From positions 1,115,001 through 1,135,000 of the forward strand of contig NC_006687.1 of the NCBI RefSeq assembly GCF_000091045.1: 20,000 nt of DNA. Reading direction: 5' to 3'. The DNA comes from Cryptococcus deneoformans JEC21. Lineage: Eukaryota > Basidiomycota > Tremellomycetes > Tremellales > Cryptococcaceae. The translations under genes were made by a program, and so were the position numbers. Below, piece after piece: positions 9,456-19,557 of the stretch. The notes under the pieces are model-generated. The model made no database searches, was not told the DNA's origin, and saw only the letters and a program-made list of their open reading frames with translations. Each line of letters starts with the position of its first letter. The first letter of the stretch is position 1.

Positions 9456-12400
9456 TCATCGATCATGTTCACTCACCATTACTTCTTTCACAAACGGTCC
9501 TCGTCCATTCAAAACCCTTTTGCCTGCCCCTGCCACAACCTTCTTCTCTATTTTCACTCGCTCTTTCCCTTTGTCTTGTGTCGGTACTTGGGAATTTGGC
9601 ACTTGCACAAAATGTAATTTATCGTCACCCTTCTTCAACTTCTTTTCGAACCCCTTCTCTCTCACCAGCTCCAGGAATTCCTTGAACAGGGGATCAGCAT
9701 TGAGAGTTTTAGCGCTTGCAAAAATGACAAGCTTCTTTTTGGCTCGAGTGAAGGATACGTTGATTCGACGCCAGTCTCTGAGAAGATCACCAATCTGCCA
9801 TATAATCAGATAAAAATCGATCTTGATCAAAACCTAAAGCAACTCACATTGCCACTCTCATTCGATCTGACCAGGGAAACCAAAATACAATCCTTATCTC
9901 TACCTTGAGACTTGTCTGCTGTCAAGATCTCGACTCGCGGAATAGGCTTGAGGTAAGAAGATAAAAGCTTGATTTGCTGACGATAAGGCGTGATGATCGC
10001 GATATCTTCTTGTCGTACGCCCGAAGCTACGAGGGCAGTCGACAGCTAAACAGAGGGTCGACGACAGTCAGCCATACGCAGAAAAATACAGCATAATGCC
10101 GATACCCACCTGTTGGACGAGCTTCGCTTCTATCTCATTCTGCACCAAATCTCCCACTCGCGAGTCTAATGCAGGTACCCCATCCGTGTCTATAAAAACA
10201 CACTTTGCGCTTTCTTCCAACAAGTCCTGGATCCAACACCCTTTCCCTTGATCGCACGTACACCCGGCGTCCCCAAAGATCTCCTTACATCTCTTTCGAG
10301 AACGCAACTTGAGTCCGCTCTGCGCCACTTGCTCATTCCCGCATTTCAACCGACCCTCATATACGAGTTTATTCGACAACGCCATAATATCCTCGTTCAT
10401 CCTATACTGGTAAGAAAGATCGACGACAGCGGAAGGATGGGCGGCAGAGAGATGCCGAAAGAGGGAAACGTCCAGTCCACCACGACGAGCTTCTGCATGA
10501 CGGACGATAGGCGGCAGTTGGTAATGGTCTCCGACCAGGACAAACTTGTCTGCCATTCGCAGGGGACCGATGCAGGTGGGAAGCGTGATTTGAGAAGCCT
10601 CGTCGACGATGCAGTAGTCAAATCGACGACGGAAGAATAATGGACTTTTGCATATCAGTTTTCTGACAAGCATTACCCGAAAAGATCACTCACTGGTCGA
10701 TAGCAAGACATGTTGCAGCCACAACGGGAGGCGTCATCAATCTCGCATTCAACTGATCCATATTTGCCGAGGCTTCATACGCTTCAAGCGTTAAATGCTG
10801 CACATCAGGGTGGACCTGCGACAATGTCAATAATTCACGCATCGACTGCCACGAGAAAAGAAGATTCGTACCTTGTCGATATTCCCCAATCGTAATACTC
10901 CAAACTCTGCATCTGTCAACTTCATCAGAATGGCATCCACCGCAGAGTGTGTATAAGACGTGAGCAAGACAGTCCTCCCTCTCGCTACAAGCGCTTTGAT
11001 GGTCTCTGCTATAGTCGTACTTTTACCGGTACCGGGCATACCGAGGATCAGAGAATAGTCTCGCGCAGTGAGGACACTCTCCATGGCCTTTTGCTGATCA
11101 GAGTTGAGAGATGGAGGGATCTCTGAAGGTTCGGGACGCCAAGAGGGCTCAAACTCGGGTGCTGCCTGGTCGACGATAAGACGCCTTCGCGCTTCATCCC
11201 CGTTCTTGTAAAACAGCTGAGCAAGGTTGTTTCTCATCCGCATCATACCACTCGCCATCTCATCCTTGTCAATTCGAAACACCACTTTATCCTGACTCTG
11301 CCCGTCAGACGCCCTGAGAACGCGGTGCTCTCGTCCTGTCCGTTTCAGGAGGGCATCAGTGTTGATGACATATGTTACGGCGACAGTGACACTGGTCTGG
11401 GTAAGATCGGTAACGAAGCCTCGCCACATACAAAGAAGATCAGGTTCAATAGAAAGGGAGACAGGATCGCCTTTTGCGATGTGTCCGGAAAGAAGAGAAG
11501 TAGTATTTTCAGAGATAGCAGAAGGAGCGCGGATAAAAGTGTAACTGTGGCGATGGATTTTTGCAAGAGATTTTCCAAGGTCGTTGGAGTATGATTCAAT
11601 GATCATATCACTGAAACATCTGTAAAACTCTATCAGAGTTGTTCTCCCTCGTCAGGAAGATACAGGAGAAGACTCACTTTCCATTTTTCTCTCTTTGCTT
11701 GGCAGTCATGGTCCAAAGTTGTGACCTAAACTTCACTGTGTCCTGCTCTTCAACTGTCACGAGGGTGTCCCACTTCTTGTAGAATTCAGCGTCTTTCTCT
11801 GTCATATGACCTGTATGCTCCTCGTACAGCTCAGCAATAGGGTCTTCGGGGTCTTGAGGTATCTTGTCGATGGCCTATGATAATCATGTAAGACCAGCGC
11901 TCGAAAAAAATAGGTAGAACACCTTACTTTGCGATAGAGCATACAACTCTCGACAGCGTAACACATCTTACAGTCCCTCATATTATCGATGGTCGGCGGC
12001 AAGAATGCCTCTTCAACTTCTGCTTCCAGTTCCTCCTCTCTTTTCTCTTCTTTGACCATCTCTTTCTTGACGACACCCCCTCTCAAAATCTCTACTGGTC
12101 TATCACCTTCGGGCAAATGCTTGGGTATTTTACGCTGCTTTGACATGTACATTGCGAGCTCATTACGAGCCATAATGAGGGCACGAATCTCATTCTGCTT
12201 GGCTTCGACTCGAAGGATGGTGTCAAGCGCCGAGTAGTATAAGAGACCAGCAGGGACAGGAACACCTGCATAATTTTTGTTAGCCCAATGGACATGGCCA
12301 GCAAATTATGGAATATAACGCACCATATCGATCTTCCATGAGAAGTGTATACAACATTGTTTGCGCTCGATGAGCCATCACACCAACAGATCTGCCTGTT

Positions 12401-14319
12401 TTAATCTCAAATGGAGCAACGTGTTCTTCGACCTGCGTACCATGCAGAGGATCGCGGATGATCTTTGCCTGGACAGAAGCGTCCATTTTGCCTTTCAGAC
12501 CCCATTTCGGTGACCAAATGTCTTCTTCCACCTCGTGAAGACCATTGATGGCGAGAAGAGCTGGCTGATCACCCGCGCTAGAATGAAGTTCTCCTTCAGG
12601 CTAAATTTCGATTAACGGGTCAGCGTTTAACAACGAGTAGATAAAGTAGCGTAATCCGCTTGCCTTTGGGTCCTTTGTGATGTAACGCTCGCCAAAGACT
12701 TCAAACCCTCTCCCCGCCTTCACTCCAACTTCTTCCCTCACATCTAGGATCCCCATATCTGTACTCCATATCTCTAGCTTTATCTCATCCTTCTTCAATT
12801 CAGCATCTAGTCTTCTGAAAGTGCCGTCGGCGCCAAAATCTTGTTGCAACAATGCGCCCTGAAGCAAAGAATGCAAAAGTGTGCCATAGAGGAGAGGTTT
12901 CGTAGGTGGACCTGGCGTTCGGATAAGTGATTGGATGACAGGTTTACGGGGACAAGGCATGGCGTTGGCAATAGAGGTCATGGTGATCATAAGGTCGGGA
13001 TGATGTATTAAAAAGGTAGACGGGTCTTTGAAGGTTACCGAGATTGGCTTGGTGGTTTGAGTTGCTAGTAAGGGAGAGACGATGTTGATGATGTCGCCTG
13101 TGCGAGATACATTAACAACTCGCCGGTCGACCGGCATTAAGTTGACGAACCTTTCCTTACTTCAGTATCGGCCCACCGATCTTTGAGGTGTACTACTCCA
13201 CGAGCACCTCCGTCCGTTAGAGTGACTACGAGAGTCTTACGGAGTGTGTCAGAATCTTGTGGTCTAAGAGGTCAAGCGATAGCACTCACTTTGGCAAAAG
13301 AGACTTCAACAACACTCATTATGTCAAGCTCACTCGTCGAAGGGATAACACCGTCTTCGAATAACAAACCGCCAAATACAGCTTCAACAATGCATCTGGC
13401 CCATGGCGTAGGAGCATACCCTTGGGGAGCAGGAGGCACAGAGGGGTGGAGGACTGGGTATTTTATCTGAGAGTATTAGACAATCTTCTAAGATACAACA
13501 GGAAGAGCTTACTTTAGGTGGAGGGACTGTTGCCAATAAATCTTCTTCCGTCACGCCAAGATCTTCAATGTTGAAGTCAAATTCAAACATATCATCGTCA
13601 TCTATATCAGGCGACTCTTTCTTCATACCATCCAATGCCTCCGTGGGTTCCACAACGGGTTTTACATCTGCTTCGACGATTTCATCGGACTTGGCTTCGA
13701 GAGGTGATGACTCGCGCTTGACGTCTACCAAAGGAATCATTCGCTCAACGTTGGCCGGAGAACCAATTCTCTCTTGCTTGACCGTCGTCGATCTAAACGC
13801 TGAGGTGATATTCCTCTCTTTCCCCGTCATGGGTTTGGTAGGACTCTTTGGGATAACCCTGGAGGGTTTTAAGTCAGGATTACCAAGCGCCACCACTTTC
13901 TTCGGTGATAAGGGTTTCGCTTTCTTCGCCGGAGGCATCTGATCATCAAGAGATATGTTTGGGGATCTCCGCTTTTTTTCTTTGAGAGGAGAATGTTGTG
14001 GAGGTCGCGTTGATCTTGACTGAGAACCTTGCGATGGGGTCCGGCCCCACTCGAAAACTGACGCGTCAAGACCTGCGAGCAAGTCATCCATCATCGATTG
14101 TTCATCGCTCTTCGACTCATTCCGAGCCTTCTTGGGCGTTTTCGGAACATCATGTTGCTTTTTTTCTTGTAAAAGAGTTTCTTTCGGGCATGACTGCTTG
14201 CGGGGCTCGTTAGGGACGCGCTGATTCTCATCATTCGGACGCGTCTTGTGTCGGGGAGTATTCGAAGGTGCAGGGTTCTTTGCGGAAGGTTTCACTCCCC
14301 CACTGTGGAAAAGAGGCAT
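9456..14319 (-). CDS. DNA2: DNA replication ATP-dependent nuclease/helicase DNA2
   Basis: Twelve exons: 14319-13513, 13466-13290, 13235-13151, 13097-12664, 12600-12324, 12265-11928, 11874-11678, 11619-10872, 10815-10694, 10644-10110, 10045-9848 and 9794-9456; 1418 residues with all phases closing. The N-terminal 270 residues are basic, Ser/Pro-rich and probably disordered, with NLS-like KEKKRR and PPAKKAK. The RecB-type nuclease shows D541 (GLKGKMD) and E566/K568 (FEIKTG). Its Fe-S cysteines are C405 (PCPRK), C692, C695 and C701. The superfamily 1 helicase shows Walker A GMPGTGKST (K971), DEAS at 1076, GDHYQLPP at 1100, TADKSQGRDKD and RRINVSFTRAKKKL. Dna2 trims flaps in Okazaki-fragment maturation and resects DNA ends in the nucleus. 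Intron 4 has a GC donor. The start is the first ATG; the codons just upstream are in frame but lack an ATG. Confidence 0.96.
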
Positions 14320-14453
14320 TATGAGCCTATCCAAGGCACAAAAATGGCCGATTCAAGATGCTGCTGATTCAAGATGTCAAGAGGCCGGCGAACAGTAAGA
14401 AGAAGAACAAGATGGGAATGCAGTTGAGTAATGTCGCGTTTACCACAAATTAG

Positions 14454-14459
14454 ACGCGT
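14454..14459. promoter_or_regulatory. ACGCGT (MluI cell-cycle box, MCB) in the DNA2 promoter
   Basis: ACGCGT is the core bound by MBF-type factors that drive S-phase genes in ascomycete yeasts. It sits 135 bp upstream of the DNA2 ATG, with a related TGTCGCGTTT at about 14433. The hexamer occurs five times in the window, near chance expectation, so only its position next to an S-phase gene makes it notable. Confidence 0.4.
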
Positions 14460-14485
14460 CGCTGGTTGCATAACGTTTGAAAATA

Positions 14486-14493
14486 TTACGTAA
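14486..14493. promoter_or_regulatory. TTACGTAA palindromic octamer (copy 2 of 3)
   Basis: Located near the middle of the DNA2/HOOK divergent promoter, 156 bp upstream of the HOOK ATG. The extended context TATTACGTAA is shared with copy 3. Confidence 0.45.
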
Positions 14494-14648
14494 TAATCAC
14501 CTCCACCCTTGGTGTTTGTTCCTCGTACGGGCTCGAGCAGTACCTAGCGAGACAGCGAAGTCGCAAATCGCCCAAATAATCGGCTTTGCCTGTGAGATCA
14601 CCTTGCCATTCTCCTTCCTTCCAACCAGACAGCGCTCGCCGACCCGCA

Positions 14649-17600
14649 ATGTCAAGGCAGGAGAAGGACGCCTTGGTGGCGTATGTCAACTCATTCAAAC
14701 TCTCAAAACCCATCACAGACTTTGCACAGCTCGCAGACGGAAAGGCCTTGATGGAGGTATGTATATTCTGGGTCTTGAATAGCTAGATGCTGACTCGTCC
14801 GCCAAGGCTATGAGTGCCGTGTAGGTCTATAAGTGAACAGTGTGTACATCTGCTGACTAAACTTGGAAAACCAGCGACTCGACACATTTCAAGGATGTAC
14901 CTGCCAGAGGAGTAACCTCCCAAGCCTCTTCTTCGGAGAACTGGGTTCTTCGAATGAATTCCTTGTACGTCAGCAGCTGCATCAGCTGCCATCATTATTG
15001 ATGTCCTTGCTAGGAAACGACTTTACCGACTTCTCCTTTCCTTCCCTTTGCCAGCACCTCACCCTTCATCTCTCTCACTATCCAGCCTTTCTGATCCACC
15101 ATTCTCCACTATTGCCAAGACACCGACTATGAGAGAAGGAGTGCAAGGTCTCCTACAGATTTGCAGATTCTGCCTGGCTGCAAGTGTATGGGCACCAGGG
15201 AATGAGAAGGTTATCATGCGTATCCAGAAGTTAAAAGAAGAGCATATGGCAGAGTTGATGAAAAGTATTGAGGCAGTATGTAGCTGTTTATTTCATGCTA
15301 ATTGAGGCAAAAATCTGACTCACTGATCCATGATAGGTCACGGCAACTCTGCCAGCTGAACATCAAAGACAAGAAAGTGGATCATCATCCTTGAGACCAT
15401 CACCTGATCTTTCCTACTCGTGCGTCCATTATTTCGTCAATGAACTGTCGCTAAACGTCTGTCGCAGGCCACCACCGTCAAGCCTTCGAGAAGAACGGGA
15501 CAAACTCCTGCAAGAGAATGATGATCTTCGAACAAGATGCGAGCGGATGATGGAACAGGTTGCCGACCTGACATCCAAACTTGTACGTCTCAAAGTATGC
15601 AAACCAAGTTATTTGTCGTTGATGGACTGTCCCAACAGAAAGAAACGAAAGAAGAGCATGAAGATGCGCTAGAGAGATTATCGCGTGGTGAAACTCCAGG
15701 CGCAGGTTTGAGGGGCAATCAAGCGGCAGGAGCAAACGAAATTGAAAGGTTAAAAGTCGATCTGTGCGTTTGGTTGTGATTTTCAAGGATAGCGACTGAC
15801 TGATGTCCGTCTAGGCTGAAAGCCGAGGAAAGTCTGGCTAAAGCAGAGGAAGACCTCGAAAAGCAAACCACGAGTGTTTCCGAGTTGACGAAGCAGGTGC
15901 GTTTACACGGATCATCACGCTGTAGATTGTACAATCCTGACACATAGTAGATTGAACAGTACAAAGCCGAAGCTGCTGAAGCTGGCAAGTTGAAAGATCA
16001 ATTGGATGAGTAAGCTTTTTTTTGGGCCCTAAGATTGCATCTGATCTATATACTCAGATACCGACATACTGCAGATAGATTACGGAAAAGCGAAAATGTG
16101 ATCGAAAAGTACCGAAAGAAGCTCGAGGAGAGCGCCAACCTTCGAAGGGAATTACGCGTGAGTGTATCCTCAAGCCTTCCGAAGCTCTGAGCTCAACTGT
16201 CATCTCAAGAACTTGGAAGAAGAAAACGCTTCTCTTGTCAACACCAACTCCTCCCTTGAGGCAGACCTCAAGAAAGCCGTAGCGTTCAAAAGCCTTTTTG
16301 ATAACTATAAATCCCAAATCGAATCTTTCGAGAAACAGACAGCCGACCAGGCCACCGAAATCACTGAGCTGAACCATCAACTTGAAGTAACCCAACACCA
16401 GCTCGAATCGCTTCAATCAACGTACGAGCAGCATCAAGAGGAGTTGCAACTTAGCCAAGAGAAGTTAAGAGAAATTGAATTGACCGGTGTTATATCTTCG
16501 AATGGCGAAGGGTTAAAGAGAAATGCGCCAGGAGATATGTCGCTGGGTGATGAACTAGGCGAGCTTCCTGATAATGGAGACCGAGAAACCAAGACAGAGT
16601 AAGCGTACTCCTCCTTCTTGGAACCGAGTCCCGTGACTGAACAGTCTACAGTCTTCGTTTAAAAATCAAATCACTTCAACGTGAACTGTCCGACCTCCAA
16701 TCATCGGCTCCAGTATCTCATCGCCTCATTACTCTTGAAACTCTCCTTGCTGATGCCAACAAATCCAAGGAAAGATACCAGGCTGATTATCTCAAGGCGC
16801 ACAAGGAAGGCCTCAGATTATCAGCCACGTTGGAAGCGATTAGGGAGGGTCGAGGCGGTGATAAGTAGGCTTCTGTCAAGTGTACTAACTGGGAAAAGCT
16901 GATAATGGAGTAGCTCGCAAACCTCAGCGGCTCTCAGGCAGAGATTGGATGAGGTTCTTGAAGAAAGAGACGCGCTTCTGAGGGAAAGGCAGGAACTAGA
17001 GGTCGCCAAAGGAGAAGCCGAGAAAGCTTTGACTGCGGCCAAGGTTGACTGTATGTCCCTCAACGTTCGTAATAACATATCTAACCTTATTTCCGTTCAG
17101 TGAGCCTTGTCGGCAAAGATAAACGTGATATTCTTGCTTGTAAGTGCCAGTCCTGATTTAACATATCATTCTTGCTTATACTTCATCTTTTAGCTTTGAG
17201 AAAAAGCGTAGAAAAGGATGCGTCCGACCTTGGGAAGGAAGTCATAGTGCTGAAAGAGCAAATTGAGGCTTTAAGAGAGAAAGATCGACAGAACCTTGAA
17301 GAGATCAAGACGTGGGTGATTTGGAATCGCTGGAGCTTTCTTACTGATAATCGGTTATCGTCTAGTCTTTTGAAGGACAAGGTCAACCTTCAAACCGCCA
17401 GCATCGACCAGCGAGAGAGAGCCTTTGAGAAAGAGAAAGAGTTCAGGTACGCTGTCCATACAAAGAATTTAGGCGCTTTCAGTGCTAATACTCTTCATTG
17501 CTAGCGAACTCAAAGCTTCTATGTCTGCAAGCGGCGTACCAGCGGAGACACAACAAAAACTCCTCGGTTTATACGGACGTAATACAGAGCTTTCAGCAGA

Positions 17601-18070
17601 GGTCAAAGCGTTACAAGATAAGCTTGATGTCTTATCAAAGTCAGGTGGTACATATGTGAGTCACTTAACCGTGCCCATATGTTTTGAGTACACTGATGTT
17701 TTGAGTACACTGACGCGTTTCGGCTCTATTAGGACCATTCTCCCTTCGAACAAGCTCAAATCGCCTACGAAAAGCAGATCACCTCCCTCCAGGCAGAAGT
17801 CGCTAAACTTAAAGAATCCAAGACCGCTCTGAAGAAGCAATACGATCTTGAACAGCAACTTATGCTTACTGCATGGCATGATCTGGGCCAGAAGATGGTG
17901 GGGGGGCATTTGCATGTGGCTATGAATGGCGCGAAGAGGAGTCAGGCAAAGCCAATGCCCAATGGATGGCTCGGCCGACAGAGAAGGATAGTGAGTTTAA
18001 TGATTAATCTAGATGATAGAAGGATACTGATGTCTTCCAGCAAGAGAATGCTGGGTATGCTAGAACTTAA
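14649..18070 (+). CDS. HOOK-family dynein/endosome adaptor protein
   Basis: Nineteen exons: 14649-14756, 14807-14820, 14875-14964, 15014-15275, 15337-15419, 15468-15582, 15639-15763, 15815-15896, 15951-16009, 16058-16157, 16210-16598, 16652-16864, 16914-17050, 17101-17139, 17194-17311, 17366-17446, 17505-17655, 17733-17990 and 18041-18070; 817 residues with every phase closing. The N-terminal Hook domain (about 1-158) shows LADGKALMEAMSAVDSTHF, ENWVLRMNSLKRLYRLL and REGVQGLLQICRFCLAASVW. From about 190 to 760 the chain is nearly continuous Glu/Lys/Leu-rich coiled coil. The C terminus carries AWHDLGQKM and LGRQRR, as in the cargo-binding end of Hook proteins. In fungi Hook links dynein to early endosomes, with FTS and FHIP partners. 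Exon 2 is only 14 nt. Exon 9 follows a TAGTAG acceptor. The intron before exon 18 has a tandem 17 bp duplication. Confidence 0.92.
17680..17713. repeat. 17 bp perfect tandem duplication in HOOK intron 17
   Basis: TGTTTTGAGTACACTGA is repeated head to tail (17680-17696, 17697-17713). Each copy ends in ACTGA followed by TG or CG, resembling the CTGAY branch site, so the duplication may have doubled the branch point. The intron (17656-17732) is 77 nt, longer than most of its neighbours by about the repeat length. Confidence 0.9.
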
Positions 18071-18419
18071 CTAGACGATGGAGCGAAAGCAAAAGCGAGT
18101 TATAATAGTACGAGTAGTGTGACTTTGTTAGATGTCAATTTCATTTTTCCAGTTGTCCTCACGGGATGCATAAGTTTCTGTCATTTTAGAAGGTCATATA
18201 TGTCTGGACATTTTACACTTCCGTTAGCAGGGCCCCTAGATATTGACGGCATCATGCAGTCAGCCCACGCATGCATCATAGATCATACTCCCACACAAAC
18301 AAAAAGAAGATGAAAATTATTACGTAAAGTACAAATTCCACACTTTCTTTCGTCGCCTCGACATGAGCGTTTTCGATTCGTCCCTATACATATTCAGCAC
18401 TTCACGTAACTCCATCAAA
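18071..18419. other. intergenic: HOOK 3' region and promoter of the mitochondrial S6 gene
   Basis: The first part should be HOOK 3' UTR; the second holds the promoter of the downstream gene, including TTACGTAA at 18320-18327. No gene is seen apart from the possible in-frame upstream start of the S6 gene at 18363. Confidence 0.55.
18320..18327. promoter_or_regulatory. TTACGTAA palindromic octamer (copy 3 of 3)
   Basis: Lies 100 bp upstream of the S6 ATG at 18420 (43 bp before the alternative ATG at 18363), in the context TATTACGTAA as for copy 2. Confidence 0.45.
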
Positions 18420-19100
18420 ATGCCCCTCTACGAACTCTTCTGCATCGCCGTCCACAATCCGGTCTCTTCTGTACGTGCAGATATATTCTCATTACCTCCT
18501 CGAACTTTTCATGCTGACATTCACCTTCCCATTATTTTCTCTCCCCTACAGGTTAACCTCCGAGGCATCGTCAACATTGTTTCCACGCAGGTTCACCAGA
18601 CTGGAGGTGTTGTTAGGGATTTGAAAAATCTGGGCATCAACATGACTTTACCCCAGAGGATACGGAGGATGAGACAATACTACTCCACGGGAGAGTGAGT
18701 GTTTTTCGCGCATTTTCCGAGCTGTTACGGGTTCGCCCAGTTGAGCGGATGGATATCCCGGATGAAGATTGAATCGTGGCGGACGAGAAAAATTGAAGTA
18801 AACTGGAATGTAGCTGACGTTGAGATCGTGTAGCCACTTTACCATGACTTTTGACACTTCTCCCATCGTTTTGAAGAGGATACACGAGACTCTCCGAAGC
18901 GACCCTTCAGTCATCAAATGGACTGTACTCAAGCGAGCAGACAAGGCGTACGTTTCTATTCATCTATTGCTGTAAATTAGGAGTCCATGCGGATGATTTT
19001 TGCTGATGAAAGTATTTTGACTTATAGGAAGGAGCTCGCTGCCCCCAGACATCCCTCGATTGACTTCCAGGAGATCGGAGCCCCCGAGTCTCAGTACTAA
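18420..19100 (+). CDS. mitochondrial small ribosomal subunit protein bS6m (yeast Mrp17 type)
   Basis: Exons 18420-18470, 18552-18694, 18834-18947 and 19028-19100 give 126 residues. Family features: N-terminal [10 protein letters not shown] strand as in S6, then [55 protein letters not shown] and a short tail ending SQY. The product is a structural protein of the mitochondrial 37S-type small subunit. An upstream ATG at 18363 is in frame and would add 19 residues, [19 protein letters not shown], which are Ser/Lys/Arg-containing and could be a mitochondrial targeting sequence. I chose 18420 because S6 proteins usually begin directly with the first beta strand and the ATG context (TCAAAATG) is good. 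The second intron (139 nt) is long for this region. Confidence 0.87.
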
Positions 19101-19557
19101 ATTTTTGTCATGTTGAAGAGCATTGTTAGTTGTGCGAGTGGCCCAGGATATTGGCGATGTGGCTTGCGGGAAGACCTGAAGAAGAGGAGAATTTGTCGTC
19201 CGGTGGCAGCCGGTCAATGGAGAGGAGATGGAGAGAAGAGGAAAAGTCAAAGATATAGCTTTTTGTATAACCCTGCATGTGATACCATTATTGAGTCCAT
19301 ACATTTGAATTTATTTTCTTGATGCCGTCTGTTTTCGATTAAAGCAGCTGTTTCGAGTACGCGATGCAGAGGTCTGGGAATTTTGGCGTCTTGTGGATGG
19401 GCAATGTTGTGTCCTCCACTTTTCAAGTCACAGTCCGGCGAGCGCGTTCGTCACGACGACAGTCGGGAGTGTTCTCTTTTTGACTGTCTCTTCACTCGTT
19501 GCTCGCTATTTTTCTCTTGACCAAGTATATAATATCCAAACCCTAAGACTTCTAACC
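19101..19557. other. intergenic: S6 3' region and promoter of the Sec20-like gene
   Basis: The left part should be the 3' UTR of the S6 gene; the right part the promoter of the next gene. An AT-rich TATATAATAT lies about 30 bp before the ATG at 19558. Open frames here have no recognisable product. Confidence 0.55.

Larger units (their letters stand above)
14320..14648. promoter_or_regulatory. shared divergent promoter of DNA2 and the HOOK gene
   Basis: Only 329 bp separate the two divergent ATGs, so both promoters must lie here or overlap. It contains an ACGCGT element (14454-14459) and the palindrome TTACGTAA (14486-14493), roughly midway between the two starts. No TATA box is obvious. Confidence 0.75.

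Noticed and set aside
13122..13135. Perfect 14 bp palindrome GCCGGTCGACCGGC in DNA2 intron 3
   Set aside because: About one such palindrome is expected by chance in 20 kb; no repeat of it elsewhere.
14039..14250. ACGCGT copies inside DNA2 exon 1 as further cell-cycle boxes
   Set aside because: They are within coding sequence and the total of five copies in the window is what chance predicts.
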